Source: a virus
Reading direction: 5' to 3' (one strand)
Virus record (IMG/VR): IMGVR_UViG_3300048091_000434
Location: 1-40,522 of that record
Length of the DNA stretch: 40,522 nucleotides
Shown: piece by piece, positions 32,967 to 39,121 of the stretch
Layout of the letters: each line of letters opens with the position of its first letter
How positions within the stretch are numbered: the first letter of the stretch is position 1
Made by a program: the position numbers and the translations under genes
Notes under the pieces: generated by a model
Databases searched by the model: none
The model's input: the letters and a program-made list of their open reading frames with translations, nothing else
Told to the model about the DNA's origin: nothing

Positions 32967-33392
32967 ATGACTGCAACAGAAAGAGACTGCGACATCCTTG
33001 CACGCACGCTGTGGGGTGAGGCCCGTGGTGAAAGCCTAGCCGGCCAGATCGCGGTGGCCTGGACGATCCGCAACCGCGTGAACGACGGCAAGGCCAAGTC
33101 GTGGTGGGGTGAGGGCTATGCCGGTGTGTGCCAGAAGCCGTACCAGTTCAGCTGCTGGAACAGGAACGACCCGAATTACGTTTACCTGAGCGGCGCGAAG
33201 CCGATCCCATTCCGTGAGTTCGCTCAAGCGCAGATTGCCGCTGACCAGGTGCTGGCCGGCAAGGTGCCGGATCCCACCGGTGGTGCCACGCATTACTACG
33301 CGACCACGATGCCCAAGCCACCCGTGTGGATAAAGGACGCCAAGCAGACGCTGAAGCTCGGGCGTCACATTTTCTTCAAGGATGTGCCGTGA
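32967..33392 (+). CDS. Endolysin, SleB-type cell wall hydrolase
   Basis: A 141-residue enzyme of the SleB/Hydrolase_2 family: DILARTLWGEARGESLAGQI, with the likely catalytic Glu18, then AWTIRNRVND, the aromatic YQFSCWN and GGATHYY near the end. It is likely to cleave the glycan strand of peptidoglycan at lysis. No signal peptide is seen, so it needs a holin. GGAG is seven bases upstream of the ATG. Confidence 0.88.
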   Translation: MTATERDCDILARTLWGEARGESLAGQIAVAWTIRNRVNDGKAKSWWGEGYAGVCQKPYQFSCWNRNDPNYVYLSGAKPIPFREFAQAQIAADQVLAGKVPDPTGGATHYYATTMPKPPVWIKDAKQTLKLGRHIFFKDVP

Positions 33393-33476
33393 CCCCGCGG
33401 CACTGAAGTTTGCGTATTACCAGGTCGCGCTGAAGGCGCTGGCTTTTACCTTTCCCAACACCCGAGGCAACAAAAT

Positions 33477-33671
33477 ATGCAACTGATTAGTAATTGGAAA
33501 AATGCTTTGAAGATGTCCAGCGTTCAGGCTGGCGGTGCGATTGCAGCGCTGGGTATTGCTGAGCAGATGCTGCCTCAGTTGCAGGCGGTACTGCCGCCTG
33601 CAGCCTACGGTGTTCTGGGCATCCTGGTGATGCTGGCTCGGGTGATCCTGCAACCCAAGCTGAGCAACTAA
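33477..33671 (+). CDS. Second holin-like small membrane protein
   Basis: A 64-residue protein, MQLISNWKNALKMSSVQAGG at the start, then two short hydrophobic segments (GAIAALGIAEQML; YGVLGILVMLARVIL) separated by LPQLQAVLPPAA. The pattern matches small phage holins found beside endolysins (DUF7940 type). GAGG lies upstream. It would be the second holin of the phage besides the one at 9612. A pinholin or antiholin role is possible. Confidence 0.65.
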   Translation: MQLISNWKNALKMSSVQAGGAIAALGIAEQMLPQLQAVLPPAAYGVLGILVMLARVILQPKLSN

Positions 33672-33798
33672 GGAGGGACTGGCGCGAGCTCAAAGAATGG
33701 TCGCCATCACCGACACCGGTGCCCAAGGATTGCTCGCCCTGGCTGCGTGTCAGGCCTATGCGCGGGCGCTAATGACGGATTTACCTGTCGCCCGTTAA
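33672..33798 (+). pseudogene. Possible remnant of overlapping Rz/Rz1 spanin genes
   Basis: Right after the holin-like gene two frames look coding but lack proper starts. One reads MVAITDTGAQGLLALAACQA and ends AYARALMTDLPVAR; the other reads DWRELKEWSPSPTPVPKDC and ends SPWLRVRPMRGR. Two overlapping frames, one Pro-rich, at the place of spanins suggest the C-terminal ends of an Rz/Rz1 pair whose front was lost. This is a tentative reading. Confidence 0.3.
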
Positions 33799-34152
33799 CC
33801 CGACGGGCTGATCTTGGCCGGTGAGGGCGCGTAGCTTTGTGGTGAGCTCGCTGATGTGCTTGCCCTTGGCCATCAACTCCCAGTTACACCGGGTCTCGAT
33901 CTCGGTCGCGTGTCTGTTCGCATTTGCCGCTTCAGCTTTGGCAGTGGCCAATTGAGAACGAAGCGTATCTCGCTCATTGGCAGCTTCGGTGTGCATCTCA
34001 ACTAGCTTGAAGATGTTTTGTCGGGCCTGGCGTATTTGCAGCATCAGTTCCTGAATTTCGTTCTCGAGCATTCGAAGCTGATGCCGGCAGGTATCGAGCG
34101 GCGTCGGGCAGCCAAGCCAGTCGCTGGTATCTTCGATTTCGTACGGGTCCAC
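33781..34152 (-). CDS. Coiled-coil phage protein behind a LexA box
   Basis: A 123-residue, strongly helical protein with a long heptad-like stretch (LRMLENEIQELMLQIRQARQ, then ERDTLRSQLATAKAEAANAN). I chose the second GTG (34152), with AAGG seven bases upstream, over the GTG at 34158. It points leftward, against the lysis genes. The LexA-type box at 34171-34186 lies 19 bases before it, so expression after DNA damage is expected. No function is recognised. Confidence 0.65.
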   Translation of the reverse strand: MDPYEIEDTSDWLGCPTPLDTCRHQLRMLENEIQELMLQIRQARQNIFKLVEMHTEAANERDTLRSQLATAKAEAANANRHATEIETRCNWELMAKGKHISELTTKLRALTGQDQPVGLTGDR

Positions 34153-34170
34153 GGTCACACCTTACAGATG

Positions 34171-34186
34171 CTGGTTTTATATACAG
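34171..34186. promoter_or_regulatory. LexA (SOS) box 1
   Basis: CTGGTTTTATATACAG fits the CTG-N10-CAG consensus with an AT-rich centre. It lies between the leftward coiled-coil gene (start 34152) and a possible rightward small gene (start 34197) and could control both. Confidence 0.75.
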
Positions 34187-34196
34187 TAGTTGAGGC

Positions 34197-34382
34197 GTGA
34201 CGATTAGGCGAGATCAAGGTGACGAGCTGCTGGGGCATCCCGGCTTCGTAGCCTCAACACTAAAGTTAAAAAGAGCGACCGAGCTGGGTGCGTCAACACC
34301 CAGCCTGGCCGCCGTCCCTGCAGATTGTCCCTGCAAGTCCAGCCAAGGCTCTTGCTCCGTGCACAAAGCGCGGCGAGCCTAG
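34197..34382 (+). CDS. Possible small SOS-controlled protein with Cys/His motif
   Basis: A 61-codon frame from GTG at 34197, between the two LexA boxes. It reads MTIRRDQGDELLGHPGF at the start and ends with a CPCKSSQGSCSVHK motif that could bind a metal. A GCTGGGTG/CACCCAGC hairpin (34284-34305) lies inside. The ribosome site is badly spaced (GAGG two bases before), so this may instead be a non-coding leader. Confidence 0.35.
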   Translation: MTIRRDQGDELLGHPGFVASTLKLKRATELGASTPSLAAVPADCPCKSSQGSCSVHKARRA

Positions 34383-34385
34383 CAC

Positions 34386-34401
34386 CTGTTTATATATACA
34401 G
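34386..34401. promoter_or_regulatory. LexA (SOS) box 2 before the methylase gene
   Basis: CTGTTTATATATACAG is a near-ideal Pseudomonas/E. coli type LexA box (CTG-N10-CAG, alternating TA centre). It ends 17 bases before the methylase ATG and overlaps any promoter for it. Confidence 0.88.
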
Positions 34402-34418
34402 TAAAGGTCTTGCTATCT

Positions 34419-35213
34419 ATGTCCACACCCATCATTCCTTGGATGGGCGGCAAACGCCGCCTGGCCGACCGCCTCATTCCGCTTTTTCCGCCTCACGAGT
34501 GCTACGTCGAAGTCTTCGCCGGCGGTGCCGCGCTGTACTTCATGCGGCCCCAGGCTGCTCCCGTTGAAGTCCTTAACGACATCAATGGCGACCTGGTGAC
34601 GCTGTACCGCGTCGTGCAGAATCATCTCGAAGAGTTCGTGCGCCAATTCAAATGGGCGCTCAGCTCGCGCCAGGTGTTCGAGTGGCAGAAGATGACCCGC
34701 CCAGAAACCCTCACCGACATCCAGCGCGCCGCCCGATTCTTCTACCTGCAGCACCATGCCTTCGCTGGCAAGGTCACCGGGCAAACCTTCGGGACTGCGA
34801 CCACCGGCCCGGCCATAAACCTGCTGCGGATTGAGGAAAATCTCTCGGCTGCTTGGCAGCGCCTGTCCGGTACCTACGTCGAAAACCTCCCCTGGCTTGA
34901 ATGCGCCGAACGCTACGACCGTGCCCACACCTTCCACTACATGGACCCGCCTTACTGGCAAACCGCCGGCTACGGGATAGACTTTCAGTTCGAGAACTAT
35001 GAACGGATGGCCGACTTTATGCGTCGCTGCAAAGGCAAGGTAATGGTCAGCATCAACGATCACCCGGACATCCGTCGGGTCTTTAAAGGCTTTCATTTTG
35101 AGCCCCTGGAAATCCGCTATTGCAATACGAACCAACGGCAGGGGAAGGCCGCGGTGAGCGGCGAATTGATCATAATGAATTGGGAACCGTTAGCGTTGGG
35201 AGGTTTGTTTTGA
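34419..35213 (+). CDS. D12-class DNA adenine N6-methylase (Dam-like)
   Basis: A 264-residue DNA adenine methyltransferase of the D12 (alpha) class. The AdoMet site FAGGAAL is at 34-39 after WMGGKRRLADRL, and the catalytic DPPYW is at 176-180. VMVSINDHPDIRRVF near the end is typical of phage Dam proteins. It has no partner endonuclease beside it, so it is an orphan that likely protects phage DNA or changes transcription. The LexA box just upstream indicates that it is made when the prophage is induced. ATG at 34419 follows AAGG at about ten bases. Confidence 0.92.
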   Translation: MSTPIIPWMGGKRRLADRLIPLFPPHECYVEVFAGGAALYFMRPQAAPVEVLNDINGDLVTLYRVVQNHLEEFVRQFKWALSSRQVFEWQKMTRPETLTDIQRAARFFYLQHHAFAGKVTGQTFGTATTGPAINLLRIEENLSAAWQRLSGTYVENLPWLECAERYDRAHTFHYMDPPYWQTAGYGIDFQFENYERMADFMRRCKGKVMVSINDHPDIRRVFKGFHFEPLEIRYCNTNQRQGKAAVSGELIIMNWEPLALGGLF

Positions 35214-35382
35214 CGGGCGCTTCAAGTGTTCGTGAGGTTTTAAATGATCGGTTGCGACGTGGTTTGTCGTGCAAATGTTATGTGTTGTCAATCTGGTCGC
35301 GAGACGAAATATTGATGTGGTAAGGGGGGCGGTTGCATATAGTATATTTTTAAGGGCTAAAATTTTAGGAAGGTTAGTTAAT

Positions 35383-36228
35383 ATGGATTTAAATGAGCTT
35401 TTTTCATCTGTAGAGTTCACGATGCTTGCAAAGTTTAAAGAGTCCGGCTTTATCAAGCATAGTGGTGATAAGGGTGAGAATAGAGAGGAGTTTATTATTG
35501 AGTTTCTGAGGCAGCACTTACCTAAGCGATATGGTGTCACTAAGGGTGAGGTGATTACTAAGGGTGGGCAACGCTCTCATGCAATTGATATTATTATATA
35601 TGATGCTGTTAATTGTCCTGTTTTGTATGCAGGAAAAACATCTATACTGCCAGTTGAAGGTGTGTATGGAATAATAGAGGTCAAGTCATCTCTTTCTAAA
35701 GCTGAATTTGATGACGCAGCAAAAAAAATCACATCCTTTAAAAAGCTCGCCCCTAGAGATCTGGGTATAATTTCAACTCGGGAATATGCCACAATGCATC
35801 GTGGCTCCAGGCCCTTTGGTATCGTATTCGGCTTCCAGTTATCTGGGAATTCTCTACAGTCATTAAGTGAGAATTGGATGGCTCACAGTAATACCGTTTA
35901 TGAGGTGAATTATTTCTGTAATCTGGTGTGCGTGCTCGGAGAGGGGGTCTTGCGGTACGAAAGTGTGAATTTATCGAAGGGAGAAAAACACCTCCTTATA
36001 GATACCGATGAGTTTGTAAATCTGGTCGAGACATCGGAAAAGATGCGTGATTACTCAGGGTCGGATGATGATGTGAGACTTAGAATTGTTAAGGAAGATG
36101 CTCAGGATCGGGCATTCGGTCGGTTTTTTACGTATTTATTGATTATGCTGGCAAAGATGAAATTAAATGTGCCTGACTTGGGTCAATACATAGATCCGAG
36201 TCTGCCAATCACTGCTTTTAGGGAGTAA
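35383..36228 (+). CDS. DUF6602-like PD-(D/E)XK nuclease-fold protein
   Basis: A 281-residue protein resembling DUF6602: SGDKGENREEFIIEFLRQHL, then LPKRYGVTKGEVI, then the core HAIDIIIYDA (Asp69) and VEGVYGIIEVKSSL (Glu99, Lys101), a PD-(D/E)XK arrangement as in restriction endonucleases. The C-terminal part is helical. AGGAAGG lies nine bases upstream of the ATG at 35383; the frame extends further left without a site. It is AT-rich, unlike the methylase before it, and forms an operon with the SEC-C gene 2 nt downstream. A role as nuclease in defence is an inference from fold and context. Confidence 0.75.
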   Translation: MDLNELFSSVEFTMLAKFKESGFIKHSGDKGENREEFIIEFLRQHLPKRYGVTKGEVITKGGQRSHAIDIIIYDAVNCPVLYAGKTSILPVEGVYGIIEVKSSLSKAEFDDAAKKITSFKKLAPRDLGIISTREYATMHRGSRPFGIVFGFQLSGNSLQSLSENWMAHSNTVYEVNYFCNLVCVLGEGVLRYESVNLSKGEKHLLIDTDEFVNLVETSEKMRDYSGSDDDVRLRIVKEDAQDRAFGRFFTYLLIMLAKMKLNVPDLGQYIDPSLPITAFRE

Positions 36229-36230
36229 TT

Positions 36231-36554
36231 ATGGCAGAAATAGATCCTGAAGAACCGTGCCCCTGTGATTCGGGTTTGCTTTTTAAGGAGTGTCACGGTC
36301 CAAAAGTCAAAAAAAAGAAGATGCCAGAAATTACGCGGCGAATGGCACTGAAAGTAATACCGGAGCCTGCCCCCAATACGCGCACTGTAGTTAACTGTGT
36401 CGGGGAGTCGACAGTTGTGTTTATTAGTCATGAGGAGGGTCTTGCTTTAGTGTGCGGCAACTGTGCCTCGGATTTGGTTGTAGGTATGAGGAGGGCTGCT
36501 ATTAGGGATGTTGTTCTTTGTTGCAATAAATGTGGTGCATTTAATGAAACTTAG
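36231..36554 (+). CDS. SEC-C motif / zinc-ribbon small protein
   Basis: A 107-residue protein with two metal sites. The N-terminal SEC-C motif is PCPCDSGLLFKECHG (Cys10, Cys12, Cys21, His22), followed by a Lys-rich PKVKKKKMP linker. The C terminus has Cys75-x2-Cys78 and Cys97/98-x2-Cys101 (VCGNC, CCNKCG), a zinc-ribbon pattern. GGGAG is five bases before the ATG and only 2 nt separate it from the DUF6602 gene, so it is co-translated. It may serve as a nucleic-acid or protein-binding partner of the nuclease-like protein. Confidence 0.7.
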   Translation: MAEIDPEEPCPCDSGLLFKECHGPKVKKKKMPEITRRMALKVIPEPAPNTRTVVNCVGESTVVFISHEEGLALVCGNCASDLVVGMRRAAIRDVVLCCNKCGAFNET

Positions 36555-36637
36555 TTCTGCTTCGGTATAACTAGCAGTTCAACACAATCGGGGTGTGATT
36601 GATGTTGTATGGAATCCATATTGGTCATGTCCTCAAT

Positions 36638-36654
36638 GGAGCCTAGCTCCTTTT
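36638..36654 (+). terminator. Weak terminator between SEC-C and protease genes
   Basis: GGAGC, loop CTA, GCTCC, followed by TTTT. The short stem gives only partial stopping. It suggests that the protease gene could be transcribed both by read-through and from its own start. Confidence 0.35.
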
Positions 36655-36676
36655 CTACGTCTCTGGATTGGTGTTA

Positions 36677-37390
36677 ATGCATATCATCACGGCTAACTCG
36701 AGGATGTCCTTGTTCCTGGAAATGAGGTTTTCAGGTCAAGTGCTGGCAAAGGGTACGGGGTTTATAGTGGAGATGGGCGGTAGCTACTTCTTGATCACAA
36801 ACCTCCATAACGTCACCGGAAGAGATCCGGTCACGGGAAAATGCCTTGATGATAAAACGGCAGCTGTGCCGAATGAGGTGGCCGTCTATGTAACAAGCCA
36901 TTCACCAACTGTTGAAGGGTGCCGCCCGGTTGTAATTCCTCTTCTCGATGGTGATGACAGCCCTCAGTGGGTAGAACATCCCGAACTCAAGGGTCGCGCA
37001 GATATGGTAGCGATCCGTATCGTGCATGAGGATGACATGATCTTGTTGCCCTATGCCCTCACGGAGACTCCTAATTTTGAGCGCAAGCCGTCCATGCAGG
37101 TCAGTGTTATCGGGTTCCCATTTGGGTTGAGCGGTACGGGTAAGGTCGCAATATGGGTTAACGGTACGATCGCTTCGGAGCCTTGCATGGATTTTGATGG
37201 TTTACCTCTTTTCCTGATCGATGCTCGTACCCGGAGTGGGCAATCAGGATCTCCAGTCATCGCGCACTCCACTCTTCTGGGTATCTATAGTGGAAGAATC
37301 AACGCCGAGTCTGATCTGGGTAAGGTTTGGAAAACTTCCGCCATTCTAGAGCTGGTCCGGCATGCTGCCGCTCTATCGGTCAATGCTTAG
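36677..37390 (+). CDS. Trypsin-like serine protease (S1/HtrA fold)
   Basis: A 237-residue protease. The triad is readable: His44 in ITNLHNVTG, Asp109 in GRADMVAIRI, Ser190 in RSGQSGSPV (GxSGxP). GTGFIVEMGGSYFLITN is the usual start of the fold. No signal peptide or PDZ domain is visible, so it would act in the cytoplasm as a single domain. The ATG at 36677 was chosen, with GTG at 36671 and TTG at 36668 as alternatives; no good ribosome site is seen. Serine proteases with nuclease partners occur in defence islands. Whether this one belongs to the same system as the two genes before it is unproved. Confidence 0.8.
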   Translation: MHIITANSRMSLFLEMRFSGQVLAKGTGFIVEMGGSYFLITNLHNVTGRDPVTGKCLDDKTAAVPNEVAVYVTSHSPTVEGCRPVVIPLLDGDDSPQWVEHPELKGRADMVAIRIVHEDDMILLPYALTETPNFERKPSMQVSVIGFPFGLSGTGKVAIWVNGTIASEPCMDFDGLPLFLIDARTRSGQSGSPVIAHSTLLGIYSGRINAESDLGKVWKTSAILELVRHAAALSVNA

Positions 37391-37520
37391 GGCAAATTTA
37401 GGGCAAACTCGGGGCCGCAACAGACCGTAGGACGCCACGAGTATAGGACGAGAGCCCCGTATTTCTTGGCCTGAAGCGGCCCAGAGGGATGCAAGAAGGG
37501 GTTCGAATCCCTAGCCACTG
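37389..37520. other. Candidate right attachment region of the prophage
   Basis: Directly after the protease gene stand two direct repeats AGGGCAAA (37389-37396, 37400-37407), like arm-type sites for a tyrosine integrase. About 90 bases on lies a tRNA T-arm-like sequence, GGGGTTCGAATCCC (37498-37511), without the rest of a tRNA. Coding of the phage cargo ends here and the gene style changes to the right. Base pairing CGGGGC/GCCCCG spans it. The left att partner is outside the window. Confidence 0.4.
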
Positions 37521-37621
37521 ACACGGGAGTACGGCGAGGTAGGTCGCTGGTACTTCTAATTGAACAACAAGGAATCCCCCTTGTTCTGTATCGACCCCAC
37601 CACCGCCCAGGAGCGACCGCT

Positions 37622-37708
37622 ATGCCGATGATCGACAGTGAGCACCTCAAGTACGAACTGGACGCCGTGAAGCGCGTGCGCAATGCCCTGGTGGAGCACA
37701 AACGATGA
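37622..37708 (+). CDS. Tiny protein (28 aa), unknown
   Basis: A 28-codon frame from ATG at 37622, with CAGGAG eight bases upstream: MPMIDSEHLKYELDAVKRVR and a NALVEHKR end. The good ribosome site and the ATGA overlap with the next small frame support it. A single helix is predicted; no function is known. Confidence 0.45.
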   Translation: MPMIDSEHLKYELDAVKRVRNALVEHKR

Positions 37709-37830
37709 CCAGCCCGAGCGACCGCGCTTGGCATCAGGCCGAAACCACGCGCTTGCTCGAAGCCTATGCCGAGGCGACCAATAAGCTGGCCTGGCAGGTG
37801 CAGCAGCAAGTCGAGCGGGCCGGGGGCTGA
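37705..37830 (+). CDS. Tiny helical protein (41 aa), unknown
   Basis: A 41-codon frame, starting inside the stop of the 28-aa frame (ATGA): MTSPSDRAWHQAETTRLLEA, then a helical AYAEATNKLAWQVQQQV end. Codon use is like that of the host (GC-rich third positions). Function unknown; possible toxin-antitoxin or phage small proteins. Confidence 0.45.
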   Translation: MTSPSDRAWHQAETTRLLEAYAEATNKLAWQVQQQVERAGG

Positions 37831-37937
37831 CGGCCGCCGCGAAACCGCATCTGACAACTTTTCGCGCAGATAGAAAGCAACGCCCCACCACGCCACCGGT
37901 GACTACACTGGGGCAAACCCCACAAGGAGCAACACCG

Positions 37938-38147
37938 ATGGCCATTGAAGATATTAAACAACTGCGCACCGTCAACGGCGTGACTCAAGCGCAAGGCCTG
38001 CTTGATCAGGGCTGGCAGATTCTCGCCGTGTGCGTGATGCAGGACGGCAGCAGCCAATATGCCGAATACCACCTAGGCAAACCGGCTGAGCCAGTCCAGC
38101 CCAAGGGCGAGTACCGCGACGGCGAATGGATCGCAGCGGAGGAGTGA
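37938..38147 (+). CDS. Small protein of unknown function (69 aa)
   Basis: A 69-residue protein from ATG at 37938 (AGGAG nine bases before): MAIEDIKQLRTVNGVTQAQG, LLDQGWQILAVCVMQDGSSQ, then a C-terminal KGEYRDGEWIAAEE. The middle resembles short domains that read 'LLxxGWxLL' in phage and plasmid proteins. Upstream 37831-37937 shows no gene. Function unknown. Confidence 0.6.
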   Translation: MAIEDIKQLRTVNGVTQAQGLLDQGWQILAVCVMQDGSSQYAEYHLGKPAEPVQPKGEYRDGEWIAAEE

Positions 38148-38153
38148 CCGCGC

Positions 38154-38190
38154 GTTACGCATAACGGGATGTTTGATAATGTCCTTTATC
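38154..38190. promoter_or_regulatory. Two adjacent palindromes upstream of the DUF2513 gene
   Basis: CGTTA-CGCA-TAACG (38153-38166) and GATAA-TGTCCT-TTATC (38175-38190) are separated by eight bases, about 25 to 60 bases before the DUF2513 gene. They may be operators or a recombinase site. Their function is not recognised. Confidence 0.4.
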
Positions 38191-38212
38191 ACATATAGAT
38201 AGGGAAACCCTG

Positions 38213-38590
38213 ATGAAGCTCGATAAAGACCTGGTGCGCGAGATTTTGTTGGCCATCGAGGCCCATGACCAGCCTCCGCTCGGTTGGATGACACTGAAGC
38301 TTGCTGGCTACTCCCCGGAGTTCGTTTCGTATCAGGTCATGCAGTTGCACGACGCAGGTTTCATCGTTGGTGAGAAACTTGGCGGCATGAATCATTTCGA
38401 ATGGCAGCCCAAGCGACTGACCTACCAAGGCCATGAGTTCCTCGACACCGTGCGAGACGGCGAGGTGTGGCGGCGCACCAAAGCTGGAGCGGAACAAGCC
38501 GGAGGCGCTGGACTGGGGTTTCTCCTGGAGATCGGGAAAGCCTACGGCAAACAGGTATTCAAAGAACGGCTGGGGATCGAGCTGCCATGA
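38213..38590 (+). CDS. DUF2513-family protein
   Basis: A 125-residue protein matching DUF2513: MKLDKDLVREILLAIEAHDQ at the start, YSPEFVSYQVMQLHDAGFIV (winged-helix-like), and LTYQGHEFLDTVRD with VWRRTKAG. The family is small and widespread in prophages and mobile elements; a DNA-binding role is likely from its winged-helix appearance, but the function is unknown. It follows the palindromes at 38154-38190. Confidence 0.8.
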   Translation: MKLDKDLVREILLAIEAHDQPPLGWMTLKLAGYSPEFVSYQVMQLHDAGFIVGEKLGGMNHFEWQPKRLTYQGHEFLDTVRDGEVWRRTKAGAEQAGGAGLGFLLEIGKAYGKQVFKERLGIELP

Positions 38591-38630
38591 ACGACCTGGT
38601 GCTGTCGCCCTCGATCTCGGCATAGGTTCC

Positions 38631-38790
38631 GGCGCAGGTCAGTCAGGCCGGCGAGCATGTCAGCATGCGTTTTTTGGAGTTCTTCACGGCCACTATTCGC
38701 AATGCCAATACCCTGCGCGGGCGGTGAATGAATTTCTGACCTGGTGCCAGATCGTAGGCGTCTCCGATTTGGTCGGAGTCGCGATGAGCG
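38631..38790 (+). pseudogene. Decayed tyrosine integrase N-terminal fragment
   Basis: One frame reads VSQAGEHVSMRFLEFFTATI and on through RNANTLR; after a frame change the text continues YARAVNEFLTWCQIVGVSDL. Put together, this is the SAM-like core-binding start of a tyrosine site-specific integrase (pattern NTxRAYxRAVxxFxxWC). A small deletion near 38717 breaks the frame and no catalytic domain follows, so it is a dead remnant of an integrated element. Confidence 0.6.
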
Positions 38791-38796
38791 CGGCCG

Positions 38797-38976
38797 ACCC
38801 TCGCCGCGCTGAACCTGCCGCACGCGGTCCACACCCAGGCGCTGAAACTGCTGCAGCGCATCGCCCAGGCTGGCCCCGCGCCGAGTGCCAGCGCGCGGCG
38901 GACCGCGTCTATTCCTCCGGAGTCGCAGAAAAACAGAAACAGACACCTGAACAGACACCTAATTGAAGCGGGATAG
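38797..38976 (+). pseudogene. Coding-like remnant next to the integrase fragment
   Basis: An open frame without a start reads TLAALNLPHAVHTQALKLLQ, then RIAQAGPAPSASARR, and stops at 38976. It looks coding but is cut off at its front. It may be the tail of another gene of the same decayed element. ACAGACACCT is repeated directly near 38940-38960. Confidence 0.3.
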
Positions 38977-38996
38977 GCTGGAGGCCTTGAAAATAG

Positions 38997-39050
38997 TGGA
39001 GCGGGTGAAGGGAATCGAACCCTCGTTATCAGCTTGAGAAGCTGACGCTC
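38997..39050 (-). tRNA. Partial tRNA (3' half), tRNA-Gly(CCC)-like, probable att remnant
   Basis: On the minus strand: an anticodon arm TCAGC-TTCTCAA-GCTGA, a variable region, a T-arm GAGGG-TTCGATT-CCCTT and an acceptor strand CACCCGC with TCCA. The 3' half is almost that of tRNA-Gly(CCC) as I know it from E. coli glyU, but the anticodon position reads CTC instead of CCC. No D-arm or 5' acceptor strand is found to the right, so it cannot be a working tRNA. It most likely is the duplicated 3' end left by integration at the gene. Confidence 0.7.
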
Positions 39051-39121
39051 AGGCTCGTACAGGGTGGAGTGTAAAGATCCTTTGACGCCTGCAATCTCAA
39101 AACTCGACGGAGATAAGTGCG

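Noticed and set aside
33382-33486. A 34-codon frame (MCRDPAALKFAYYQV...) between endolysin and holin-like gene
   Set aside because: Lacks a ribosome site, begins inside the endolysin end and runs over the start of the next gene; too little support.
37440-37520. A complete tRNA around the GGTTCGAATCC sequence
   Set aside because: No matching acceptor stem or anticodon arm can be folded; only a T-arm-like piece is present.
38433-38966. A 177-codon frame overlapping DUF2513 and the integrase remnant
   Set aside because: Joins unrelated phases of a coding gene and a pseudogene; only its YARAVNEFLTWC section is meaningful, as part of the broken integrase.
38997-39060. A complete tRNA gene
   Set aside because: Only the anticodon arm, T-arm and 3' acceptor strand are present; no D-arm or matching 5' strand is found to the right, so it is recorded as a fragment.
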